This document shows, one piece after another, positions 1 through 5,934 of a stretch of DNA of 7,932 bases. Within the stretch, counting starts at the first letter, position 1. Every line of letters starts with the position of its first letter. The stretch is taken from NCBI GenBank assembly GCA_016267585.1, contig JACQUT010000068.1, positions 1-7,932 of the forward strand, read 5' to 3'. The notes under the pieces were generated by a model. The model made no database searches and was not told the DNA's origin. It saw only the letters and a list, made by a program, of their open reading frames with translations. The position numbers and the translations under genes were made by a program. The stretch comes from Cyanobacteria bacterium NC_groundwater_1444_Ag_S-0.65um_54_12 (GTDB lineage: Bacteria > Cyanobacteriota > Sericytochromatia > S15B-MN24 > VGJW01).

Positions 1-310
1 TATTTATGGTATTGGCCCTGCTACTGCACGAAAGATCTTGGAACGTATCGGAGTAAATCCAGACACGCGGACAAAAGATCTTACAGAAACCGAAATAGCG
101 CGGCTGCGTGAGGAAATCGACCGGAACTATCAGGTGGAGGGGGACCTGCGTCGTGTAGTAAGCATGAGCATCAAGCGCCTGGTCGAGATAGGATCTTATC
201 GAGGAATAAGGCATAGGCGCGGCTTGCCAGTGCGCGGTCAACGCACCAAGACAAATGCTCGTACGCGACGCGGGGTAAAGAAAACGGTTGCCGGGAAGAA
301 AAAGGCTTAA
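1..310 (+). CDS. rpsM: 30S ribosomal protein S13, 5'-truncated by the window edge
   Basis: S13 sits in the head of the 30S subunit, contacts the P-site tRNA and forms bridges to the 50S subunit. The reading frame is open from base 2 (first full codon) to TAA at 308-310, giving 102 visible residues. It begins [18 protein letters not shown], the helix-hairpin-helix-like segment near residue 23 of full S13, so about 22 residues lie off the left edge. The C-terminal signature [20 protein letters not shown] is present, followed by the usual basic tail ending GKKKA. An internal TTG at base 38 is not the start, because conserved S13 sequence continues upstream of it. It is the first visible gene of the alpha-operon segment. 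A second in-frame TAA follows directly after the stop. Identification is very secure. Confidence 0.97.
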   Translation, partial: IYGIGPATARKILERIGVNPDTRTKDLTETEIARLREEIDRNYQVEGDLRRVVSMSIKRLVEIGSYRGIRHRRGLPVRGQRTKTNARTRRGVKKTVAGKKKA

Positions 311-331
311 TAATTAACAGCAAGCTGTAAA

Positions 332-348
332 CTGGTGGCTGCCGCCAG
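332..348 (+). other. small intergenic hairpin between rpsM and rpsK
   Basis: The RNA can form a 7-bp stem (332-338 with 342-348, one G-U pair) closed by a 3-base loop. It lies in a 90-base rpsM-rpsK spacer that is long for this gene pair. There is no following T-run, so it is not an intrinsic terminator. It could be a processing or stability element or part of a protein-binding leader, or it could be chance. The function is unknown. Confidence 0.35.
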
Positions 349-387
349 GAAGAAGGTATATTGCAGGAAAAGAAGTGCAGCATAAAA

Positions 388-393
388 AAGGAG
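388..393 (+). promoter_or_regulatory. Shine-Dalgarno site fixing the TTG start of rpsK
   Basis: AAGGAG stands 7 bases before the TTG at 401. The frame upstream is closed by TAA at 383-385 with no ATG or GTG between, and the next in-frame Met codon lies far inside the conserved protein (around residue 74). The TTG is therefore effectively the only possible start. Confidence 0.8.
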
Positions 394-400
394 TAGAAGT

Positions 401-790
401 TTGGCCAAGTCGACCGCTAAGCCCCGCCGGAGAGAGCGAAAGAACATTCACTCCGGGGCAGTGCACATCCAATCGACATTTAACAATACTATTATCAGTA
501 TTACCGATCCCGCGGGTAGTGTAATATCTTGGGGCTCCGCGGGCACTGCTGGTTTCAAGGGTGCCAAGAAAGGAACCCCCTTCGCTGCACAACAGGCTGC
601 TGAGCAATGCGCCCATAAGGCCATGGAACATGGCATGCGAACGGTAGAAGTACTCGTAAATGGGCCAGGAGCCGGGCGCGAGACGGCGATAAGAGCGCTC
701 CAGGCGGCAGGTTTAGAAATCTCGCTAATCAAGGACGTTACGCCGATTCCGCATAATGGTTGCCGACCGCCCAAGCGGCGTAGAGTATAA
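401..790 (+). CDS. rpsK: 30S ribosomal protein S11
   Basis: S11 lies on the 30S platform, binds 16S rRNA near the E-site and mRNA path, and pairs with S18 and S6. The 129-residue product matches the family's usual length. It has a basic N-terminus (RRRERKN), the core segment [20 protein letters not shown] at about residues 27-46, and the C-terminal signature [19 protein letters not shown] at 111-129. The start is TTG, chosen because it has a well-spaced AAGGAG and no other start is possible. The TAA stop overlaps the Shine-Dalgarno of rpsD, so the two genes are probably translationally linked. A long minus-strand open frame across the same bases is only a shadow. Confidence 0.97.
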   Translation: MAKSTAKPRRRERKNIHSGAVHIQSTFNNTIISITDPAGSVISWGSAGTAGFKGAKKGTPFAAQQAAEQCAHKAMEHGMRTVEVLVNGPGAGRETAIRALQAAGLEISLIKDVTPIPHNGCRPPKRRRV

Positions 791-801
791 GGAGACATTT
801 C

Positions 802-1437
802 ATGGCACGCTATACAGCTCCAGTTTGTCGCCTTTGTCGAGCCGAAGGGATCAAATTATTTCTCAAAGGGGAACGCTGCAATACGCCCAAGTGCGCAATC
901 TCGCGACGTAATTATCGGCCTGGGCAACATGGGCAAGCTCGTATCAAGCCAACGGAATATTCTTTGCGCTTGCGTGAAAAGCAAAAAGCTAGGCGTTTTT
1001 ATGGCATAGGCGAGAAACAGTTTGCTAATTATTATCAATTCGCTTCGCGTAAGACCGGTGTTACCGGGGAAGCATTGTTACGGCTGCTGGAAAGACGTCT
1101 CGATAACGTAGTAGTGCGGCTAGGTTTTGCGGGTAGTCGGGCGCAAGGGCGCCAGTTAGTAAGTCATGGCCATATCTTGATAGAACGAAACGGGGTAAAG
1201 CGTCGAGTTGATATTCCCAGCTTTCTGGTACGAGTAGGTGATGTGATTGCAGTCTTTGAGTCTTCTCGCGATATGGTGAAGCAATTAATAGCCGCTGGTG
1301 GTACAGCAGTACGTATTCCTAATTGGCTGATGAGCGATCCCGAAGCCTTGACGGGAAAAGTTTTGGCGGAGCCGGCACGAGAAGAAATCGACTCCCCGAT
1401 AAAAGAGCAGCTCATCGTCGAGTATTACTCGCGATAG
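802..1437 (+). CDS. rpsD: 30S ribosomal protein S4, zinc-binding (C+) form
   Basis: S4 is a primary 16S rRNA binder that starts assembly of the 30S body; in many bacteria it also represses its own operon by binding the mRNA. The product is 211 residues. Cysteines at 9, 12, 26 and 31 match the four-cysteine zinc site known from Thermus S4, so this is the C+ paralogue type. The PGQHGQ motif follows at 40-45. The S4 RNA-binding domain covers about 98-160 ([20 protein letters not shown]), and the usual ending [10 protein letters not shown] is present. ATG at 802 has AAGGAG at 789-794, overlapping the rpsK stop, with 7-base spacing. It lies 22 bases upstream of rpoA. Whether this S4 regulates the operon cannot be decided from the window. 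Confidence 0.97.
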   Translation: MARYTAPVCRLCRAEGIKLFLKGERCNTPKCAISRRNYRPGQHGQARIKPTEYSLRLREKQKARRFYGIGEKQFANYYQFASRKTGVTGEALLRLLERRLDNVVVRLGFAGSRAQGRQLVSHGHILIERNGVKRRVDIPSFLVRVGDVIAVFESSRDMVKQLIAAGGTAVRIPNWLMSDPEALTGKVLAEPAREEIDSPIKEQLIVEYYSR

Positions 1438-1459
1438 CCGAGAGGAGAGGAGATCTGCT

Positions 1460-2443
1460 ATGGATAAGCCAAAGATTGAATGCGTTGAGACGCACCAGAC
1501 AGCTGATGGTCTAACCTACAGCAAGTTCGTGGCTGAGCCCTTGGATCGTGGTTATGGGACTACGTTGGGTAACGCGCTTCGCCGGGTGTTGCTGTCTGAC
1601 ATAGAAGGGGCAGCTATTACTGCCATTCGTATCGAAGGGGTGCCACATGAGTTCACCACAATTCCTGGCGTGGTGGAAGATGTGGTAGATATTATTCTTA
1701 ATTTAAAAGGTGTTGTTCTGAAACTACATTCCGGGGATCTCAAGACAGCCCATATTTCGGCGCACCAAGAGGGCGTGGTAACTGCTGGGCAGATGGTGGC
1801 TGATGCGGACGTGGAAATCATTAATCTGGATTGGCCCATCGCCACCCTTGATGCTGGTGCCTCGATAGAAGTCGAGTTACAGATCGAAAAGGGAAAGGGA
1901 TTCGTGACAGCAGAGCGCAATCGCAAACCGCATCAAGCTGTAGGCGTCATCCCAATAGATGCGATCTTTATGCCCATTCGCAAGGTCAATTACACGGTGG
2001 AAGACACCCGGGTCGGGCAAATGACCGACTTTGATCGCCTTATCTTGGAGCTGTGGACCAACGGTGCAATAGAACCAAACGAGGCAATTAGTAGGGCGGC
2101 AGATACTCTGATCAAACAATTCGATTTCTTCGCAGATTTAGCGAGAGAGGCTATCGGCGGTGGGTTAAAGGTAGCGAAAGAGGAAGCGCTTCGCCCACAA
2201 CCGACCGATATGTCAATAGAAGAGCTGGAACTCTCGGTTCGTGCTTATAACTGTTTGAAGCGCGCCAATATCTACACAGTTGGCGATTTGCTGAAAAAAA
2301 CCGAGCGCGAACTCATGGATATCAAGAATTTTGGTAAGAAATCGGCGGAGGAAGTTATTGAACGACTCCGGGCCTACGGCTTCCATATGGCTAGTGGCGA
2401 ACCAATTGAGGAGTATACTGCCTCTGCCCTGCAGGAGGAGTGA
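1460..2443 (+). CDS. rpoA: DNA-directed RNA polymerase subunit alpha
   Basis: Alpha dimerises to nucleate RNA polymerase assembly, and its C-terminal domain contacts UP-element DNA and activators. The 327-residue product is normal length. The N-terminal domain (about 1-235) contains the assembly motif [20 protein letters not shown] at 31-50 and the segment [20 protein letters not shown] at 167-186. A linker precedes the C-terminal domain (about 250-310), where R261, N264, C265 and the GKKS segment at 292-295 correspond to the DNA-binding residues of the E. coli domain (R265, N268, C269, K298). ATG at 1460 is preceded by AGGAG at 1448-1452 with 7-base spacing. The rplQ ribosome site lies inside its last codons. 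Nothing is missing or unusual. Confidence 0.98.
   Translation: MDKPKIECVETHQTADGLTYSKFVAEPLDRGYGTTLGNALRRVLLSDIEGAAITAIRIEGVPHEFTTIPGVVEDVVDIILNLKGVVLKLHSGDLKTAHISAHQEGVVTAGQMVADADVEIINLDWPIATLDAGASIEVELQIEKGKGFVTAERNRKPHQAVGVIPIDAIFMPIRKVNYTVEDTRVGQMTDFDRLILELWTNGAIEPNEAISRAADTLIKQFDFFADLAREAIGGGLKVAKEEALRPQPTDMSIEELELSVRAYNCLKRANIYTVGDLLKKTERELMDIKNFGKKSAEEVIERLRAYGFHMASGEPIEEYTASALQEE
2433..2440 (+). promoter_or_regulatory. Shine-Dalgarno of rplQ inside the 3' end of rpoA
   Basis: AGGAGGAG forms the final codons of rpoA and precedes the ATG at 2451 by about 10 bases. This selects 2451 as the rplQ start over in-frame upstream codons inside rpoA, and suggests translational coupling of L17 to alpha. 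Confidence 0.75.
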
Positions 2444-2450
2444 GAGACAA

Positions 2451-2801
2451 ATGCGACATCAGAAAAAAAGATACCGGCTAGCTAAGCCAGCAGATCAGAG
2501 AAAGGCTTTGTTGCGTAGCCTGACGACAGAATTGTTACGTTATGGAAAGATCCTCGTTACAGAAGCACGAGCCAAGGCAGTGCGGTCGCATTGTGATCGC
2601 ATGATCACCTTGGGAAAGCGCGGTGATCTGCATGCCAGGCGTCAGGCAGAGGCATGGGTTTTTGATACGCTAGTTTGCCGTAAGCTTTTTAGCGAATTGG
2701 CCCAAACCTATCGCGAACGAAATGGGGGGTATACGCGGGTTGTCAAGACAGCCCCGCGCCGGGGAGATGGTGCCCCCATGGCTGTCTTGATGTTAAGCTA
2801 G
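2451..2801 (+). CDS. rplQ: 50S ribosomal protein L17
   Basis: L17 binds 23S rRNA near the peptide exit tunnel of the 50S subunit. The product from ATG 2451 is 116 residues, the common bacterial length. It has the conserved N-terminal [23 protein letters not shown] at 12-31, EARAKAVRS at 38-46, [15 protein letters not shown] at 51-65, and the terminal [17 protein letters not shown] at 90-106. The open frame continues upstream into rpoA, but that part overlaps a real gene and lacks L17 sequence, so the shorter start is right. The central [11 protein letters not shown] region and the [11 protein letters not shown] block read most like cyanobacterial or Chloroflexota L17 (from memory of the family). 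The gene ends in TAG followed by two more TAG triplets. truA starts 18 bases later. Confidence 0.97.
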   Translation: MRHQKKRYRLAKPADQRKALLRSLTTELLRYGKILVTEARAKAVRSHCDRMITLGKRGDLHARRQAEAWVFDTLVCRKLFSELAQTYRERNGGYTRVVKTAPRRGDGAPMAVLMLS

Positions 2802-2819
2802 TAGTAGCTGGATAATGTC

Positions 2820-3590
2820 GTGCCAGTTTATGCCATGAAAGTCGCCTATGACGGGACTGGCTTTGCTGGTTCGCAGCGGCAGGTAGCTCGCAGGACGGTG
2901 CAAGGTGCATTGGAAGAAGCACTGGGGCGTTTGACGGGAGAGACTCCGCAGTCCCTCAAGTTAATATTTGCTGGACGAACTGATGCGGGTGTGCATGCCA
3001 AAGGACAGGTAGCAGCATTCAAGACGAAGCGCGAGTGGTCAGCTAATAAGTGGTTAAAAGCATTAAATGCCGTATTGCCGAAGGAAGTTGCCGTAGTGGC
3101 GGTTCGCGAGGCACCAGCGGATTTTCACCCGCGTTATCAAGCGGTGGAAAGAACTTATCGCTATGCAGTGCTGCTAAGTCGCAGCCCCGATCCGTTGCGC
3201 CATTATACTCATCATAGGATTTCTGAGCTTTCACAGGAAACTGAAATGATTGAGGCATGGTATAGCCTGATCGGAACGCATGATTTTATTAATTTTCGTT
3301 CTGCGGGAAGTTACGAGCGATCTACTATTGTGACGATAAAATCAACGAATTACCAGCATGAGACGTCAGATGAGATATTTTTTACGGTTTCGGCGGTAAG
3401 TTTCCTTTATCGTATGGTCAGGCGGCTAGTGGGTACAGTTCTGAGTATAGGACGCGGAATACTTTCGGTAGCTGATTTCGAGCGGTACCTGAGCGGACAG
3501 GTTGCGGGCCTTGGACCGACCCTTACAGCTCCGGCAAAGGGGCTTTGCTTGCTGGAGGTGGCTTATCCGGCACCTTGGGCGTGGGAGTAG
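2820..3590 (+). CDS. truA: tRNA pseudouridine(38-40) synthase TruA
   Basis: TruA converts uridines 38, 39 and 40 in the anticodon arm of many tRNAs to pseudouridine, in the cytoplasm and without a cofactor. The product is 256 residues, typical for the family. The catalytic motif AGRTDAGVHAKGQ places the nucleophile at D55 (E. coli D60). The FHPRY segment at 102-106 and RTYRY (Y113) match the second conserved motif, and FLYRMVRRLVGTVLSIGRG resembles the conserved MVRxxVG motif. The C-terminal GPTLTAPAKGLCLLEV is the usual ending. GTG at 2820 was chosen because a weak GGA lies 7-10 bases upstream; ATG at 2835 is a possible alternative five codons in but has no visible ribosome site. Its place between rplQ and rplM is common in Terrabacteria and links tRNA modification to ribosome synthesis. 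Confidence 0.95.
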   Translation: MPVYAMKVAYDGTGFAGSQRQVARRTVQGALEEALGRLTGETPQSLKLIFAGRTDAGVHAKGQVAAFKTKREWSANKWLKALNAVLPKEVAVVAVREAPADFHPRYQAVERTYRYAVLLSRSPDPLRHYTHHRISELSQETEMIEAWYSLIGTHDFINFRSAGSYERSTIVTIKSTNYQHETSDEIFFTVSAVSFLYRMVRRLVGTVLSIGRGILSVADFERYLSGQVAGLGPTLTAPAKGLCLLEVAYPAPWAWE

Positions 3591-3674
3591 CTTTTGCCAG
3601 TGTGAAGTCGTTTGTTGATTGAGGTGCAGAGCGCTGGATTAGCGATGAGCCAAGAAAGTGATAAGGTGTAGAAA

Positions 3675-4184
3675 ATGAAGACGTATACGGCGCGGCCGAC
3701 AGAAATCGAGGCTAGCCGCAGTTGGTATGTAATAGATGCGAATAACCAGACACTAGGCAGGTTGGCTACAGTGGTGGCAACATTGCTGCGCGGTAAACAC
3801 AAGCCGTTATATTCGCCCCATCTAGATTGTGGCGATTTTGTCATAGTGATCAATGCGGAGAAAATTCGCCTCACGGGGCGTAAGATGGCCGATAAGGTAT
3901 ATATTCACCATACGGGATGGCCAGGCGGTCTACGAAAAGCTACGGTTCGGGAGTGGCTTTCCCGCTACCCGGAGCGGGTAGTAGAACATGCTATTCGCGG
4001 CATGCTGCCACATAATCGGCTCGGTCGAGCTGTTTTCAGGAAGTTGAAAGTTTATGCTGGTCCGACGCATGAACATGCAGCACAAAAACCTAAGTGTTAT
4101 CAACTAGTTACTGATCTTGGTCCGGCAAGGCAGGCGGCAAAGGTAATGGCTGGGGTGTCTGGGGAGGTGAAAGATCATGACTAA
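3675..4184 (+). CDS. rplM: 50S ribosomal protein L13 with C-terminal extension
   Basis: L13 is an early-assembly 50S protein that binds 23S rRNA. The 169-residue product is longer than the usual 142-150. Family blocks are [17 protein letters not shown] at 16-32, [20 protein letters not shown] at 39-58, [20 protein letters not shown] at 66-85, and the signature [20 protein letters not shown] at 108-127, followed by [12 protein letters not shown]. Residues from about 146 on ([14 protein letters not shown] and onward) have no counterpart in the L13 proteins I know. That tail also carries the Shine-Dalgarno of rpsI. ATG at 3675 has AAGGTG at 3663-3668 with 6-base spacing. The stop lies inside rpsI, an 8-base overlap, so S9 translation is probably coupled to L13. 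The 84-base gap before it contains no promoter I can defend. Confidence 0.96.
   Translation: MKTYTARPTEIEASRSWYVIDANNQTLGRLATVVATLLRGKHKPLYSPHLDCGDFVIVINAEKIRLTGRKMADKVYIHHTGWPGGLRKATVREWLSRYPERVVEHAIRGMLPHNRLGRAVFRKLKVYAGPTHEHAAQKPKCYQLVTDLGPARQAAKVMAGVSGEVKDHD
4163..4170 (+). promoter_or_regulatory. strong Shine-Dalgarno of rpsI inside rplM
   Basis: GGAGGTGA is close to the full anti-Shine-Dalgarno complement and ends 6 bases before the rpsI ATG at 4177. It lies wholly inside the rplM coding sequence, within the extra C-terminal tail of L13. Confidence 0.8.
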
Positions 4185-4593
4185 AGCTCAGTCGAGTGGG
4201 AAGCTCGTGCAATATTGGGGAACTGGTAGGCGAAAAACTGCGGTAGCGCGCGTATGGTTGGTTCCCGGTAATGGTAAGGTCACTATTAACAAGCGTTCGC
4301 TGGAAGAATACCTGGGTGGTCGAGAGCTGTTGGCGCGCCACATATTTCTGCCGCTTTTGGCCACGCAAAACGAGGGCCGTTACGATATCAACGTGAACGT
4401 ATCCGGCGGTGGAGTTACGGGACAGGTAGGTGCCATTCGTTTGGGAGTAGCGCGGGCCTTGCTAAAACTCGATCCCGAGTACCGCGGGGTTCTGCGCGAG
4501 GAAGATCTGTTAACTCGCGATCCGCGTGCCAAGGAACGCAAAAAGTATGGTCGGAAGCGAGCCCGGAAACGGTTCCAATTTTCTAAGCGTTAA
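4177..4593 (+). CDS. rpsI: 30S ribosomal protein S9
   Basis: S9 lies in the 30S head; its C-terminal tail reaches the P-site and touches the tRNA anticodon stem. The 138-residue product is slightly longer than the usual ~130 because of a short N-terminal lead ([12 protein letters not shown]). Conserved blocks are [19 protein letters not shown] at 13-31, the [20 protein letters not shown] signature at 77-96, and the basic ending [17 protein letters not shown], whose terminal SKR is the tRNA-contacting tail. It overlaps the end of rplM by 8 bases and has a strong ribosome site. It is the last gene of the ribosomal-protein block; a 144-base spacer with a hairpin follows. Confidence 0.98.
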   Translation: MTKAQSSGKLVQYWGTGRRKTAVARVWLVPGNGKVTINKRSLEEYLGGRELLARHIFLPLLATQNEGRYDINVNVSGGGVTGQVGAIRLGVARALLKLDPEYRGVLREEDLLTRDPRAKERKKYGRKRARKRFQFSKR

Positions 4594-4616
4594 ACCCGAC
4601 GTTATAGAGCTCGTGA

Positions 4617-4650
4617 TTGGATTGGCCCCCTTTTCTAAAGTAAATAAATA
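4617..4650 (+). promoter_or_regulatory. weak candidate promoter for the aminotransferase-serA unit
   Basis: Two overlapping sigma-70-like pairs can be drawn: TTGGAT (4617-4622) with an 18-base spacer to TAAATA (4641-4646), and TTGGCC (4622-4627) with a 17-base spacer to TAAATA (4645-4650). Neither is a good match and AT-rich sequence yields such hits by chance. The argument in favour is positional: there is no room for a promoter between the hairpin at 4668-4722 and the ribosome site at 4727. Any local promoter must therefore lie upstream of that hairpin. Confidence 0.2.
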
Positions 4651-4667
4651 GGCTATTGTTAAAGCTG

Positions 4668-4722
4668 CGCCCCCTATCCCTAGTGTGCAATAGTTGCTAG
4701 TGGATTCTAGAGGGGGCGTTTT
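4668..4722 (+). terminator. intrinsic terminator or attenuator hairpin after rpsI
   Basis: CGCCCCCT (4668-4675) pairs perfectly with AGGGGGCG (4711-4718), followed by TTTT (4719-4722). Inside, ATCCCTAG (4676-4683) can pair with CTAGTGGAT (4697-4705, one bulged T) after a 5-base bulge, leaving a 13-base loop. The GC-rich lower stem plus T-run fits a factor-independent terminator, although four Ts is short. It lies 75 bases after the rpsI stop and only 4 bases before the ribosome site (AGGAGG, 4727-4732) of the next gene. It could therefore end the ribosomal operon, act as a leaky attenuator for the serine genes, or both. Confidence 0.6.
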
Positions 4723-4737
4723 AGACAGGAGGTCGCA

Positions 4738-5925
4738 ATGGGTGCCGAGTTGCGATTGATGATACCTGGTCCTACTACAGTTCCTGGTTCGGTATTGCGG
4801 GCAATGTCGCGGCCCATGATCAACCATCGCACTGCAGGCTTTTCCGAGTTGCTGCAAAGCTGTACCAAGAAGCTGCAATGGTTATATCAGACATCGGATG
4901 AGATCCTGGTTCTAACTTGCTCTGGTACTGGTGGATTGGAGGCCGCGCTGGTCAATGTACTCTCGCCAGGCGATAGTGTCCTTTCCCTGAGTACCGGGGT
5001 TTTTGGTAAGCGATTTGCCGATATTGCGCAGGCCTATGGCGCGGTAGTGGATCGGGTGGAATGGCCGATTGGTAAGGCGTATGATATTTCGCGCGTTGAA
5101 GAAATAGTTAGTGCTGGCAAGAATTATCAGGTAGTTCTTTTGACACATAACGAAACCTCGACCGCAATCCTCAATCCGATTCCGGCAATTGCCGCGGTGA
5201 TTCGCCGTTACATGCCCCGGACCCTGATATTGGTTGATGCTGTATCAGGGCTAGGTATAGCAGATTTGCCAGTAGAACGCTGTGAGCTAGATGTGGTGGT
5301 AGCTGCTTCACAGAAGGCATGCATGGCTCCGCCCGGGCTGGCTTTTGTCTCGATGTCAGCACGCGCCTGGGAGGCTCACGGCCGTGCCAAGGCTCCCAGA
5401 TTTTACTTTGACCTGGGACGGGCCCGGAGCTTTTCCGCCAAGGGACAAACACCGTGGACACCGGCTATTTCTGTGCTTTACGCTTTAGAGGAAGCTTTGT
5501 CTATGCTACAAGAAGAAGGCCTGACCGAAGTTTTTTGGCGACATGAACTATTAACCAAAGCATTGCGTGCTGGTTTGCGAGCGTCAGGTCTTGGTTTGCT
5601 GGTAGAAGATGACAACATTGCTTCGCGGGCTGTCACAGCAGTTTTTCCACCAAAGGGCGTGTCGCCGAAAGGGCTCCGGCAGCAGATCGCTACGCACTTT
5701 GGCATCGTACTCGCCGGTGGACAAGGTGAGCTAGCGGATAGCATTTTCCGCATCGGACACCTCGGACATTGCAACTCCCTGGATATCCTGTCAGTACTGG
5801 GCGCACTAGAAATAGTGCTAAGCGAGTTCGTAGGAACCGATAGAGTGCTGGGCCAGGGCGTCGCGGCTGCTCAGCGAATGCTGAAGAAACTAGCGCAGCC
5901 CGAGCTAGCGGTGCCTGGTTTGTGA
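4738..5925 (+). CDS. class V PLP-dependent aminotransferase (serine/alanine-glyoxylate or phosphoserine type)
   Basis: This is a fold-type I PLP enzyme of the class V family that includes serine-pyruvate and alanine-glyoxylate aminotransferases and the cyanobacterial protein once named 'soluble hydrogenase small subunit'. The product is 395 residues. The opening LMIPGPTTVPGSVL is typical; SGTGGLEAA at 62-70 forms the PLP phosphate-binding turn, HNETSTA at 137-143 is conserved, D167 in VDAVSG should contact the pyridine nitrogen, and K193 in ASQKACMAPPG is the expected Schiff-base lysine. FRIGHLGHCN near the C-terminus is also standard. AGGAGG at 4727-4732 lies 5 bases before the ATG. serA follows after 9 bases, so it likely transaminates phosphohydroxypyruvate or uses serine/glyoxylate; the substrate cannot be settled from sequence. 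The hydrogenase name would be misleading, as no metal-cluster motif is present. Confidence 0.9.
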   Translation: MGAELRLMIPGPTTVPGSVLRAMSRPMINHRTAGFSELLQSCTKKLQWLYQTSDEILVLTCSGTGGLEAALVNVLSPGDSVLSLSTGVFGKRFADIAQAYGAVVDRVEWPIGKAYDISRVEEIVSAGKNYQVVLLTHNETSTAILNPIPAIAAVIRRYMPRTLILVDAVSGLGIADLPVERCELDVVVAASQKACMAPPGLAFVSMSARAWEAHGRAKAPRFYFDLGRARSFSAKGQTPWTPAISVLYALEEALSMLQEEGLTEVFWRHELLTKALRAGLRASGLGLLVEDDNIASRAVTAVFPPKGVSPKGLRQQIATHFGIVLAGGQGELADSIFRIGHLGHCNSLDILSVLGALEIVLSEFVGTDRVLGQGVAAAQRMLKKLAQPELAVPGL

Positions 5926-5934
5926 TCAGAAGCT

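Noticed and set aside
357..362. TATATT as a -10 box before rpsK
   Set aside because: There is no acceptable -35 element at 16-18 bases upstream (GC-rich hairpin sequence lies there), so no promoter is called.
448..798. Minus-strand open frame of 116 codons opposite rpsK
   Set aside because: It lies antisense to the certain S11 gene and its translation shows no family pattern. It is an out-of-frame shadow.
1552..1926. Minus-strand open frame of 124 codons opposite rpoA
   Set aside because: It is fully antisense to conserved rpoA coding sequence, its serine/threonine-rich translation is typical of shadow frames, and no ribosome site supports it.
2331..2450. Longer in-frame start for rplQ inside rpoA
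   Set aside because: The extra 40 codons overlap rpoA and carry no L17 similarity, while ATG 2451 has AGGAGGAG upstream and begins with the conserved MRH.
3591..3674. Promoter or terminator between truA and rplM
   Set aside because: Only a 4-bp stem (3632-3635 with 3641-3644) and a poor TTGATT/ATTAGC pair can be found, neither above chance.
4510..4878. Minus-strand open frame of 122 codons across the rpsI-aminotransferase spacer
   Set aside because: It overlaps the ends of two certain plus-strand genes and has no family pattern or ribosome site.
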